A stretch of DNA of 64,000 nt from Gavia stellata (Eukaryota > Chordata > Aves > Gaviiformes > Gaviidae): positions 34,094,687 through 34,158,686 of the forward strand of contig NC_082598.1 of the NCBI RefSeq assembly GCF_030936135.1. Direction: 5' to 3'. The notes below the pieces were generated by a model. The model had not been told where the DNA came from. It did no database searches and saw only the letters and a program-made list of their open reading frames with translations. Numbering within the stretch: the stretch's first letter is position 1; each line of letters opens with the position of its first letter. Positions 25,222 through 38,051 of this stretch are shown here, piece after piece. The translations under genes were made by a program, and so were the position numbers.

Positions 25222-28200
25222 CTGCTCAGCCACGTGTCTGCCTGTTTGGTGGCTGGGAGGCAATTCTGTAAGGCCTTATGCTGTGCTGCCTTTGTCCTAC
25301 ATGCTCAGAGCGGGAGCAAAAATCAAAAGCCAAAAAAAAAAGGAAGAAGAAAGTGTGGTTTGAGCAGGTATTTCTGACTGCAGGTAGCCCTGGCACTGAG
25401 AGCTGTGGGAAGCAGCATTCGTGCCGGTATGTCGTCGTGATATTGTGCAACAGAGATGTTATTGAAAGCAGGAGCTTGAGTTGGGGATAGGCAAAGCCGC
25501 CTGGCTACATTTCAAACCCATTTGGGTGGCTGGGATATTTATCTCTAATGGTATGGGCATGCACTGCATGTGCAGGCTACTTGATGAAAGGGAGGCAGAT
25601 CATCAACTGAGCTGTCTCAGGTGGGAGAAATAAATCTAGAGTCTGATCAGAGGTTGAAGGAGAAAATTAGTGGGTTACTGCTTTGGGGGGCAAAGGTATA
25701 ATCAAGATCTCACAGAGCAAATGCAGTGTTTTACCTGTTGGTAGAGCTGAGGTTGGTGTAGATGGCCTGGGGGGAGGTTGTGATGTGCACCTTGGGCAAA
25801 TGGGAGCAGTTATAAGTTGCTTTATTGTCCTCTTCAGGCCCAACACCTGCTGTTCTGCCTTCCCTCGGACAGGCACGTGGACAATGGGACAATGCTGTAT
25901 CTTGCATTCTCCACACCAACGGATACCCAGCCCTCAGTTTAAAAAATAAAATCTCTAGCTGTCTAGCTCATACATTCAAGCACTGCAAAGTAAGAAAACA
26001 CCAGGATCACAGCAAATGCCCATATGTAACCTGCTCCCCTGTACATGCAAGGCTCTTAATCGTACAATCACATCTCCCCTCTTTTTCCCCATGGCCCTTT
26101 CACAAAGTCTCTGTCTCAGCCAACACGTGGGGTGTTAATGTTCAGCACTCAGTGCGGGGCTCTGAGACCTGCTTATTTTGTGAACCATCCAAACCTTGCA
26201 TTGAGATGATTCGTTTTCTTATCAGTTTTCCTATGTTGCTCTCCCTGCATTACATAATTCCATGATCCTTTAAAGCATGGTGGTATTGAACTAAATCAAC
26301 TTTGTTTGAGGGCTTCAGACCTCTTTTCAGATTAGTTTATGCTATAATCTTCCTGATATCTAGAAAGATAGAGGACATCGTGCCTGTGTTACTTACAGAG
26401 CTCTGAGGTACAGAATTTGAAACCAAGATTGCCAGATAATTTTGAGAACCTGAACTGAGGTGTAAAACAATAGGGTATGTTTTACAGTACTTTATGGGAT
26501 TGCAGCATAGCTCCCTCCATCTTGATTGCAGTTGTGATTAGTACTTCCAAAACACAACTATTGGTGTCACAGGGTACTCACCAAACAACACAGCCTGCTG
26601 GGTTGCTTGTGCAGCACCTGGCAGAAATGGGGAGAGAATTCAGTTGTCCCAGTAGGTACTTAGACCTGCCTGGTCTGTAACAACATCCTTTTTCTTGCAA
26701 GGCATTGTCTTATTCACTGTCTTGAAAGCTGGAACAAAGCAGAAGCCATTCTCCTTTATTACACCATCCTCATTCATTGCAAGAACACAGCCTGTCCTGT
26801 GCAGTGAGTGAAACAAGGGATCTCTGTAGAAGGAATTTTGGAATCATACAAAGAGACTGTATCCCATCAAAAAAGGAAGGGGAATGAGTGGCTGCTATGC
26901 TTGTTGGCTTCTGGATGCTTCATAGCCTTAGTATACTTTTAATGTAACTTATCTTGCTTTTAAATCTAAAGAATGGTTGCTTGGGATAATATGTACTTTT
27001 AATTTCCATGTTTTTTTCTTAGAGGATCAGTTTAGATCTACTGTGTCTCAGCATAATTTGAAAAAATGTGGTAACAGCAGTTACTAACCACATAGGCTGC
27101 TGCGGGTGGCGAGGCACATTTTAGTTGGGGTTTCAGATGACAGCAAAGGAATGCTTAATTTAGGCAGTAATGGGGTCAGCAGAGCAGTATACTGCAGTTG
27201 CTAGATCTTCATAGCCTGCCACTCTTGGCTGTCTTCCTATTCTGTTTTACTTCTCTTTCCTCTGACATCTCCTGACACCCTGGCTCCTGCCCAGTCACTT
27301 CTACTTCTTTCTCCCACCTGGTTCATGCAGAAGGCATACCTTCTGCAGCTGGACGTGGCTATCTTAACAGAACGATTTACAAGTCTCAGGGGATGGTGCA
27401 TGTATACCTCTTGCACGAATGCAGATGTAGCATTTTAGGAACTAAGTTGATGCAAATTATATGTAACTACTCAAAGGTCTAAATACTGGTGTCATTCAGA
27501 TGGTGGGTGTAGCCTGAGAACAGGCCATGTCTAATCCAAACACCTCCAGGTACCCGAATTAAAGTTCAGCTTTAAAAACAAGTTGCCATTTCAACACTTT
27601 GCTACAACCCAGTGCTCGTGATCTATTTTTTTTTTTTTCACTGTAGACAAAAAAATATTTTTTTTGTTTAGCTTTCTCAAAAAGCCAAATCATTTTCATT
27701 GAAATATAAAGAGGGAAAAGTCTAGGGATGAATTTTTTTCTACATTGGGTATCTGCTTAATAGAGAAAGCTTAGCAAGATTAAAAGAAAGACAAGACTAA
27801 TAGTGGAAAACCTTAAGCAAGCCTCATGACTGGAGTTACCTTAAATACAGAATACCCAACAGAGGCAGCCTCACTGCTGGGATTCTTCTATTGCTCATGC
27901 ATAACCCTTGAGCTAGGAGAACAAACTTTGCAAAACAATTAGACTTAGAGAGGTTGTCCCATATACAATCAATATAATTCGGAGCTGATTCACTGTAGGT
28001 CAGAAAGTGTCCCGAGTACAGTGCTTCTTGGGATGTAAACAGACTAACTCCTTTGTAATTATTGTCCTCTCTTCTAAGTAGCAGAGTGTGGGAGCAGACT
28101 GAGCTACAAAAGACCTTTAAAATCTTTGATACCGCAAGTTACGATGTTCTGAAAAACTGGTAGGGAACAACTGCATGGTCTGCTTCCTTCTTGGTCCCAG

Positions 28201-31200
28201 TATTTGGCCAGTTGGTATGTTGTCTTTCTAGACTCTCTTAACCATCAAAAGCAGCTTCTTATAAAATGTATAAATATCTGGAGACTTCTTCCCAAGGCAA
28301 ATTGTGGTTTCTGCCACCGCTTTGATTGAGCATTCTTCTTTCTGGCTCATCTTGTTCTTCTGGTGCAAAGGATGAGAGGTTTTGCTGCTCGGAGAGCTTG
28401 GGTGTGCCTTTCTCACCAACACTTCTGGTCCTCCAAAAGCAGAAGAGAGCCCATCTGATGATCCATGGCATAAGCAGGTCATTTGCCTGCTGTTGCCACT
28501 AAGGTGAAATCCAAGCTTTTGAGTTTTTTGTTCGCATTTCTCTCTTTCTCCTTCCACCTGCTGCCCAAAGAGCTGGCTGTGTAAAGGTGGGATAGGTGTT
28601 TGTGCTGGGAGGGAGGAGTATTTTTTTGTTAGGTTGTGGTGCCTGCCTAAAGCTCTCAACTGCTCCCTGTCAGTCCACAGTCCATCATGCCTGCTCACAC
28701 CAGCTCGTGTCTTCTACTACTTACTCTTGCTGCTGTCCTTGCAGATACTTTCCAGGACATCTGTGGGTGCTGCTTGGGAGTTTTGCTTCTAAGTAAAGCC
28801 TTAACTTGTAACTGACTCTAAAGCAAACTCACTTGCATGTGTCCCCCAAAACTACTGCTTGATTTTGATAGAATCAAATTCCTTTCCCGGATTCTCCTGT
28901 TCGCACTAGCTGCCAGCATTTTGCTTTTTTGACATGGGAGGTGTCATTCATCCTTCCTCTGAAACGGTATGGGGCTTCACTGCATGGGTTTCTTAAGTTG
29001 TAGACGTGTAAAATTTTCTTGGCAAACTGACATTTTTTGCATTTAAATGCCAGCACCCAAACAAATGTTTTGTCTTTCTTGTAATGCCTGCAATGTAATC
29101 AAGTTCAGAATAAACTGTATTAACTCTTTGTATTTACATTAACAGCAAAAAACTGCTGGAAGCTAAAATACTGAGGCTGTTCTTCATAGAACCAGACTAT
29201 GCAGTAATAATAAAAAGGTGTGTTTGTCTTGTTGCCTTTTTTTTTTTTTGCAACCATTTGATGTTTTTTCACAACAGAACTAGGAAAGCTGTGTAAATCT
29301 CTTATTTAAACTTAAAAGAGAAAATACATACATTTGCTTACTTGACCTGGGGGAAAAAAAAAACCCTTTTAAAAAAATTATCAGACCACCCTCTCAATGT
29401 TTGTGAGGTACCTCAACTATGTGTACAGCAAATGAATAGAAGAAACATACCCATTTTCGTTCTCTGTGTCTTTCTGTTTTTAAAAAAAAAAAAAAAAAGC
29501 TAAATTAAATCCCAAAGTTGCAAGTAGTGGTATACATTTCTTCAATAAAATGGCCTTAGCTTCCATGATAATGCCTAGGGCGGCAGAAGCAGAGGGCAGG
29601 CAGTAAACTGATGTTAAAAATAGATGTCTCTATCTGTAACAAGAGCAAATGAAACTTTTTGTCGGGCTTGAGAAAACCTTTAGACAAGCGCTTTCAGAAT
29701 TGACAGATAAAGGTTAAATCAATAAACAATTTATCACATTAATCACTTTTTCTATATTAAGGCAGACACAGTAAGACATAATTGTTGGGGTTTTTGTTTT
29801 TAAATAGCTTTGTTTATTTCAGTCTATAGCAGGCATAGGCATTCAGGCTTTGGACAGACATCCATGGGATTTCGCTGTGCTTTTGCAATTGTAAAGCAAT
29901 TTCCAGTGTGGAAATGTCAATTGTCTTGCACAAGGGACATACCAAAAGCTCATTAGTTAATGACTGTAAATAGCCCACTGCCTTGCTCCACAAATGCTTA
30001 AGTGGGACAGGACTAATTAAGCAAGTAAACTTACTACTTATTTTTAAAGTAATTTGATTATGGACGTTATGCAACTAATTCCAAATAAATCTGAACAACC
30101 CCCTACCAGATTAAGGTGCAAACTCAGCAGTATATGACGTGCCCTTCATGGTACAGACTGGAACATTTGACTTGGTTTAGCCATTTTATATAAATCAAAT
30201 GTCCCAGAAGCTGCATTTCACACTGTACATCTATTTTTCCCTAATCTAAATCATGCCACTATGTTGATTTTGGTTTATGTAGGTTCAATACTCATGACTG
30301 AGATTAAAAATGGGCTATGATAGTACAGTCATGCTAACATGCTTCCACTTGCATAATTAAATTAAAAAAACCCAAAACATTAGATGTACAACTAGACTAG
30401 CCCTTTCTTTTAACGTCAGTTTAAATCATGGGATGCTGATTTCTGTGTGCTCTCTATACATCAGTGCTTTACACCCCTTTGAATTGCTTCTTGCTGTGCT
30501 ACTACAGGCATTGTTCTAAGGCCTAGAATATAATTTTCTTCAACCAGAAGCCATGTTTCTTTATCAGCTGCTGAAGTTATTTGGCAAATAGCAGTCCTTT
30601 TGTCCCTGCTTCTTGCAGTGTTGATGGAGGGAGAGCTGTTAACAGTTTGCTTTAAGCTGGTAACCTAGTTACTGGAACAAGGGATGAGTAAAGGTTACCT
30701 TTTAATATTCCTTTTGGAAAAGGAAGCAATACTAAATAAAACTTAGCCAGTCATACGTGGATGAAAGTTGACTTTGGATCTCAGATTTATGGGCAATAAC
30801 TTCTTTCCCCTTCTGTAGACGTCTTAGTCTTAAATTTGCAATTATTAAAAAAAAAAAAAAATCTTACAGTAACCTTTACTGTTTGGAACAGAAAACTGTA
30901 TCCTCTGTTCTGAACTTCTGCACTACGCTAATACTGTTCTGCATGTCCTGGCTATCAAGAATCCCATTGCAACTGGGTATCACAAATTTGCAGGTTTCAG
31001 TTAGCATGCCTTATGCATTACCATCTCTGCAGACACCAAAGACACAGCAAACACTTCCCTTACACCAGTGGCAACTAATATGAATAGCACCTGTTTCCTA
31101 GGGTGGTTAAGAAAAGATTACAAGTGAACCACCTAAGCGTACTCTCCAGTGTCTTCTCTTTGTGTCTTATAAAACACAAGAGCTGGCACTGGAAACTAGT

Positions 31201-31368
31201 CCCAGCAATGCAGTCAGTAAAACAGATAAACTGCCTTCTACATTATCTGCTTCCTAGGACATTAGGGTGCCTGTGCTTCTCTCTACTTCCAAGAGACCTT
31301 TACTTTCTTAATTTAATTTGAATTCTGGCCACTGGTGTAGTCTGACTTGGCTTCCCTCCCCCAATTTC

Positions 31369-31412
31369 CAAAAACCAACCAACCAACCAAAATCCCCCCA
31401 AACAACCCAACC
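31369..31412. repeat. (CCAA)n-like A/C-rich tract
   Basis: It begins with several CCAA units (aaccaaccaaccaacc), then turns into irregular A/C sequence. It lies downstream of the likely ASAH1 poly(A) site. Confidence 0.75.
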
Positions 31413-31633
31413 GTTAGTAGCTGTCTACTTTACATTATGGTAATAGCTTTAACTGTCAGTTTAAGAAACAAATCAGTTTTTCAGACACTGTTAAAATCAG
31501 CCTATTTGGAAGTGAACGCCCTTTCTGCTGAGTGATATGTAACACGCATGGTAACTTCCACTGAGGTATGAAATCAGTGCATGTGTACTTTGGTCAAAGG
31601 AAGTAGTTCTTAAGAATATTTATTGTATTAGTA

Positions 31634-32357
31634 TTTATTTTTTTGAGACAACAGAAAAATCTGTATTTAAAAAAAAAAATTGTTAACACGCCAAGAAAGA
31701 GCTTCAGCAAAAGATCTATAAATCGGTGAAAAGCCATTTTTTGGCTCAGATCTCTTTTTTGGTATTTCCCTAAGACCTTGTTTCTGTGACTAGATATGAT
31801 ACGTGGTAGGTTATTTTAAAACAGGGCATCTTAGACATATCCTCATATTGGACCAGAACACTAGCAATTCATCTTAAGTAATTAGGAAAGAATAACAGAA
31901 CTGTACTGTCCCAGATGGCCTTCTAATACCCAATTATTTTTCATGCTTGGTAGGTGCCATTTTAACTCACGTGTGCTTTGGAAGTATTTTAATCTAAAAA
32001 AACCCCAACCAAACAACAAAAAGTAACAAACCCACAAACCAACAACAAACCAAACCAAGAATACTGTCAAGACTGAAGAGATCTAGAGCTAACTGCTGAA
32101 CTCATTTGGTAGAAATGGCTGAAATCAAACCAGACATACATTAGTATACATTTCTTGTCAGCAGAACTGCTGATCAGAAAGCAAGAAAGTCCAATGTGAG
32201 ATAGGGTCCTCCATTTTTAGAAGCTCACTGACATTTCTATATAGCCATTAGATTTCTGAAGAAAGGAGTTAGGCTGAGGAATCTTTTTCCAGAAGTATTT
32301 TTTCTTGGAGGACCTCCAATTCAGACAAGCAGCTTCCAACCTAGGAAAGGTACAGGA
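31634..32357 (-). other. ASAH1: Probable ASAH1 3' UTR
   Basis: From the ASAH1 stop at 32358-32360 on the - strand, the first AATAAA (TTTATT on the + strand) is at 31634-31639, giving a 3' UTR of about 0.7 kb. It contains the A/C-rich tract at 31996-32059, which is T/G-rich in the transcript. Use of more distal signals (for example near 29813) is possible. Confidence 0.45.
31996..32059. repeat. A/C-rich low-complexity tract in the ASAH1 3' UTR
   Basis: Irregular runs of aaac, aacc and caa over about 64 bp on the + strand. In ASAH1 mRNA this would be a T/G-rich (U/G-rich) stretch. Confidence 0.75.
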
Positions 32358-35300
32358 CTACCAAGGACTACAGGGATCTGGGCATTCCCGCAGGTAAGTC
32401 TCTGTATGACCATTATACACCTCCATCAGCGTTGTGCACACAGTCAGCTAATAGGCAGGTGGGAGGAAGAAGAAGGAAGAAAAAAGAGAAAGCCTCATTA
32501 CAGTAATTAGTGAAAAACTTTCTCTGATACTAGCTGAACAGTTCAACTAAAATGAGCATTTATCTTATTTAGTCAACGACATGCAAGTATGAATAGCTTG
32601 TGTCTTCAGCCAAGAATGCTGCCTGTGAATACAGTAACTAAATTTCTCATTCAAAAACTCTTCTCACCCCTTTAGTCTTTTTTTTTAAAAAAAAAAAAAA
32701 CCCAAAACCTCAAGTACAGACTATAACATCTTCTGTTGCAAGAAGAATGTGACTATAGTATGTGTAAACCATGAGGTATATTAACTTGTTTCATGCTACT
32801 TATAAGGGCATGTATCACAGGTTAATTCAGGTTAGAAGGGAACTTAAGATATCTGTAGTGCAAATGCTGCCTCAAACCAGAGCCAGCTATGAGGAAAGGG
32901 CTCAGGCTACTCAAAGCTTTAAAGCTGTTAGGGCCTTTGGAAAACAGCTATTCCAGCAACTACAATTTCCTTTTACAAAATAATGTGGTATTTGTTTTGT
33001 TTTTATGTGCATGCTTTCACTTAAAAACCCCTTTAATGTACCACTGTGACCTCCTCCTTAGATGTACAGTAGTTAGTGGTCTGCTCTCTGCCCCCCCCAA
33101 TCTAAACTTTACGCAAAAATAGAAGCATTACCTTATTGAGCACAGGCTTTGTGGAGAGAACATCATAAATTGCTGGTAAGGAGATGTTCTGAAAGAAAAT
33201 AATACATTGATGTTAATGGACATTAACCTGTTAGTGTAAATGCTGAGAACTGTAACTTTTTTTACAGCTCAGTTAGATAAGATGTACTCTTAAAGCTTTA
33301 TCTTATTGAGATCAGAAGAACAAGGGTTGCAAAAACTTGAGCAGACCAGATCTCAGTACAGCATGGGACACCTGAGTGTCAGTGTTTGCTGCCTGACTGT
33401 GTTTGAATTTCACTGGTGATAAAACAGCTCAAGAAACAATGAAAATCTCTCTCAAAGTATGTCCAGGTTTATCCTCCTGCATATGCGTCCGCAGAAAATG
33501 TTTGCAGGAAACCCACCTAGATGAAGAGAAAGCCTAAAACTAAAAAACATTCATGTAAAGGAGCCACCTGGTACTTTATTACCCAGAAGCACTGATAAAT
33601 CGTCACCGAACTGTTGGCCACTTCTGTCATTACAGCTGTGCTTGCAAATGCCCTGAATGGTCCTGGCTGTGTCAGATCAGTACTGTAACATAGGATTTTC
33701 AAAACAGCAAGATGAGGTATTCAGCAGATGTTTACCTCTTGCATTGTCTGGTTCAGGCATTTCATTGCAGGTGTCCTACGATTATCCAAGATTAGCGGAG
33801 GCTTCCAGCGATCATAGTTTGTTTCTAATACGTACCATGTGCCTTTCTTGATATCAAGGCTGGAAAAGAGGTATATGTTTGTGTTTTGCTTCTCTAAGTT
33901 TATAGCAAGTACTTATATAGTATATACTATATACAACCAAATTTCTTTTAGGCTTGCTGTGGCATTTTCCAATGATGCTAAAGAAGTGAGTTCTTGCACA
34001 TCAAAAGTCACAAGAAACATAGGACACAATTATTGGTGGAACCTGTCCTCTTCTGGAAGGCTAAGTCAGGTGTCAAGCAAAGCATACTCACTCCCAGATA
34101 TCCAGAGTAGCTGTCCTGGAACGAGTTATCACACACCCTTCTCCAGAATTTTTTCCACCCAGTATAAAGTAAGCTGGAGCCAGCAGTCTTGTTTTTGCCA
34201 GTTTGTCTTTTGCATCCTGGTAACTGCAGATAACAAAGTAGTGTTGGACTATTAAATGCTATAAATGGTTCAAGTACTGAAGAATGAGCTTCACAGACCC
34301 AGGAAAAGTTTGGGTAGTTACACCTATCTTCCCCTTTCATGCACATATGAGGAGACTGCATCACAATCAAGGAACACATTTAAGCAAAGCTCCTCCACTC
34401 GCTTTGTAATTAAAGTATGGTTGTTGAGAGGTGCTCTTTGCACTTTTTCTACATTTAAAACAGGAATAAAAAGATGACACACCATATCATATTCCACCTA
34501 ATTCATCTAGTGCATGAGAGCTTTGTTTCTGTTTACTTCCTATAATATACTACTACCTATTGGATGTGCTTTGATGCAGAATGCTGTTATGCATTCAGAT
34601 AGCAATAGGTTCATTAGGGAAAAAAAAAAAATCTGAGAAAGCAATTTGAGGAGTTTTAAGGGATCATGTGTGATGCCTCTCCCCGCCACCAGAGTACCAG
34701 CAAACCTAGAACTATTTAATGTTAAGGCTTCTAGGAAGATATCTGCATCATTAGATACTAAGCATACATCTACAGTATAAATGCCAGTTAAAAGTAAAAC
34801 AGATTAAAGCAGTAGAATACTTAGAGGGGGGGGAATACCTTGTAGCATTCTCTAATACTGTTCTTGTAAGAAAGCCCATCCACATACCATCTCTTCTACC
34901 AAGAAACCATTCGAAGATTCCTGCAAAACATCACTCGTAACAATAATTTGTTTTCAGAAGGTTCACTCATGCTATTCTAGCTTTCACAGCCTTTAAAATG
35001 AACTGTGTTTCATCTTACTCATCTGGAACTTTTTCATCACTTGTGTGCCTGTTTATTGAGGTAACCAGTATGCCCAAGGTCTGGAAAATTTGTACAGGAA
35101 TAATGAAAGAAATGAGCATTACTTACCAACGTAACCACCATCAAGACTAAAACGCTCATTCATTGTCAGAGTGAACAAGTCCTGAAAAGCATTAAAAAAG
35201 TCAACCTCCATCCATCGCCAGCCCATTAATACCAGTAATAAACAAGAGGCAGCATTGCAATTTACATGCCAATTGAGCTTCTTGTTCGTTAGACTCTTCC

Positions 35301-38020
35301 CCTTTGAGTAAAGGGCTGCAAGATCAAGCCCATGAGGGGAAGAACCTCATTTGTCACTGCCTGAGTAAACAGAAATGATAATTCACAGTTTTCTGACCCG
35401 GCATAGCAATCCAGCAAACCATGCTTTTATGCTAAGCAAATCAAGCCTGTGGCCATTTTTCTCTTGGTCCTTGTTGCATCACTGAATTACCAGTTTTCCT
35501 TCCTCTGCTGTATGTAACCTTCTTCTCAGACCTCCGAATACTATTCTAGTTTGAAGGCAGACTTTTAAATCCCAGTGCTAAGTACACCCTGATATGTTAT
35601 TGCTGTTGACATGGGCATGCAGCTGTATACAATTCGACCCATGCTACTTGCAACATGCAATTCAAACTCAAATCCCAGTGTTCTCCAACTAGTGTTTCTT
35701 TCAGAGGAAAGTGGAATTCAGCTACATGGGATCATTTTCAGAATGGGCTCTTCCCAATTTATTTGACCAGAAGATAAAAATAAATGGATACAACACTGGG
35801 ATTTATGCCAGAAATGCTCTATTATGAAAAGGGCTACCTATAATAGAGGATAAAGGCAGAGCATGTAGAAAAGGAGGAGTTGTGGTAAGCTGGAGACCCT
35901 GATATAGTTCTGTACTGGTGGTTTTTAAGATGTAGATAAAACCCAGATTTCAAGTGCCTATTTAAAAAAAAAAAAATCTTGCAAAGTAGGACTCCTTTTC
36001 CAAGAAGGATTGGAGAAAGAATTAAAATAGCACAAGTGTGCCATGACACCTCTGGGATCACAGCGGTATCTAGTTGCTAGCAAGAAACTCCAACTACTTG
36101 AGCACTTTGTATTCACTCCTATTAGTATTCAGAATTCAACACTGTTACAAAGAATTGTCCAAATTTAAGTATTTCATTTAGGCAATCTCCTTTTACAAGG
36201 AAGAGTGCAACATTGTTTTCTTTTACCTTTCTTCAAATAGCTATACTGTGTACCAGAATAATTAAGAGATAATTTATTAAAAACATCCCAAGGCAGAGGA
36301 TGAAAGCAGCAAAATTTACATCTTAAAGGGAAGTCTGAAGCATTATTAACAAATTGACAAGCCCCTCTGCCCATACTTACTGGTTTGACTCCAGACACCA
36401 TGCCTATGTATCCTGCAAAATTTGTAGACTTGAATACCGTTTTGTTGTTTCTCTGGAAGTCCAAGTTTACCACTATAGGCTTCAGTTCCCGAGTTAAAGT
36501 CCAGGAATTATTTTTAACATCCCACCTGCAGAAAACAGTACAGCATTTGAAACTTCCTTCCCTCAGCAGCTTTTAAAACTTCCCTTCACAGCATGCCTAT
36601 TTCCTGTGTGTGATGCCTGTTCTCTGATCTTACTCATGTCAGCCAACACCACTGCTCAGTAGTTACCTGAGCAGCACCAGCAAGGGACAGCTAGGAAGAC
36701 TAAACGCATAGGCAGTCAGCGAAAAGAATCAAATTTTGTTTGAACAAAGAGCATATACACTACTCAGTATTAAACAGCAGCACCATTACAGCTGGTTTGT
36801 TCTGAACACACATAACTTTGTTCTATTCCTGCTGGCAAAGGGAGGCCGCTATGGGTACTGCCTGTGACACCAAACCTACTGTATCCTGAAAGCATGTGTT
36901 GCTTGTTCTGCAGCAGAATGAGCTGGTTCCCTCAAATTCTTACTTTTCAAAGGGAGAAACCAAACCACATACTACTGGATTTGCTCTACATGACAGAAGT
37001 CCCAATTCTAGTTTGTAAGACAAGCCAGAATAGTTTGTAGGCAAAGGGTGCTAAAGAACACTTAGCAGACCATTACATTCTCTGGAAACAATCCAGGTTC
37101 TGGGAACAGCTTTGAAAGTTGCTTTAATTTTCAGGGAGCATGTTCCCAGTATTTCTGACAAGTGGGAGAAGTTCAACACAAGCCAAACCAAGGGTCAAGT
37201 GGAGTCACAGTTGACAACATTTGAGTTTTGATAGGCAAGTAAGTATTTTAATGAAGATGGACATGTAAATTCCATGTGGGCATTGAGAGTCATCTGGATG
37301 AGTGATGTTACAAAATATACTGGGATAATAAAAGCAAACACTGAACTACCTGATCATGAGGTACGAAATGAGAACTAAAAGAGAATCCAGTGCTGGGCAA
37401 CAGATTACAGAGTTTGTATCCAAATGAATGATAACAGATCAGTCAAATACAAATCACTGGCTTCTGAGTAGAAATGATGGATGATGGGAAGTGCCAGTAG
37501 AGCATAGTACAGTAACTAGGGAGATAATTTGGAAAAAAACCAACCACAAAAACAAGCCCCAATCCAATCCACATTTCACTGCATACACTAAAATTGATGC
37601 TTCTGTCCCACCACGTAAAGAACAAGATATACCGGGCCTCAGAGATAAGGTTACATGGACTGTTCTTTGGTTTGAGACAGTTTTAACTGGAGCTGAGAAA
37701 ACACTAAGTAACACTGAACACAACTGTTTTACAAAGTTATTCACAACAAGCTCGGAGTAGTTTGACATAAGATCAGCAGAACAATCCTTTTGTTCATTTT
37801 AGCCTTTTTTCACAACATGCAATGCAGAATTACTTATCACAGTCTTAACATACAATTCTTCATTTAGACTCAAAGAATGCGTGTAGAAATTTAAAGTTCA
37901 GCTAGCTTTTTCTTTGGGTTTAAAAAAAAAAAATAAATAAAAGGCACAAGTTTAGGTACTTACCCAAGAAAGAGTCCAAAATCCAAGTTTCTGGCATGGT
38001 ACAGCTTCCCTACATGACAA

Positions 38021-38051
<31 letters not shown>

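Larger units (their letters stand above)
19479..31633. other. Gene-poor interval
   Basis: There is no convincing coding exon on either strand over 12 kb. Long frames such as 28228-28698 (-) and 25825-26265 (+) resemble no protein I know and have no splice or conservation support. The interval must hold the non-coding 5' exon(s) and promoter of the TFIIE-alpha-like gene, but no CpG island is visible. It also contains a CR1 fragment, A/C-rich tracts and several poly-A and poly-T runs. Confidence 0.5.

Noticed and set aside
25825-26265. 146-codon open frame on the + strand
   Set aside because: Composition and content look random, there is no known domain, and other frames overlap it.
28228-28698. 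156-codon open frame on the - strand
   Set aside because: Resembles no protein I know, has no splice or promoter context, and is within chance length for 64 kb read in six frames.
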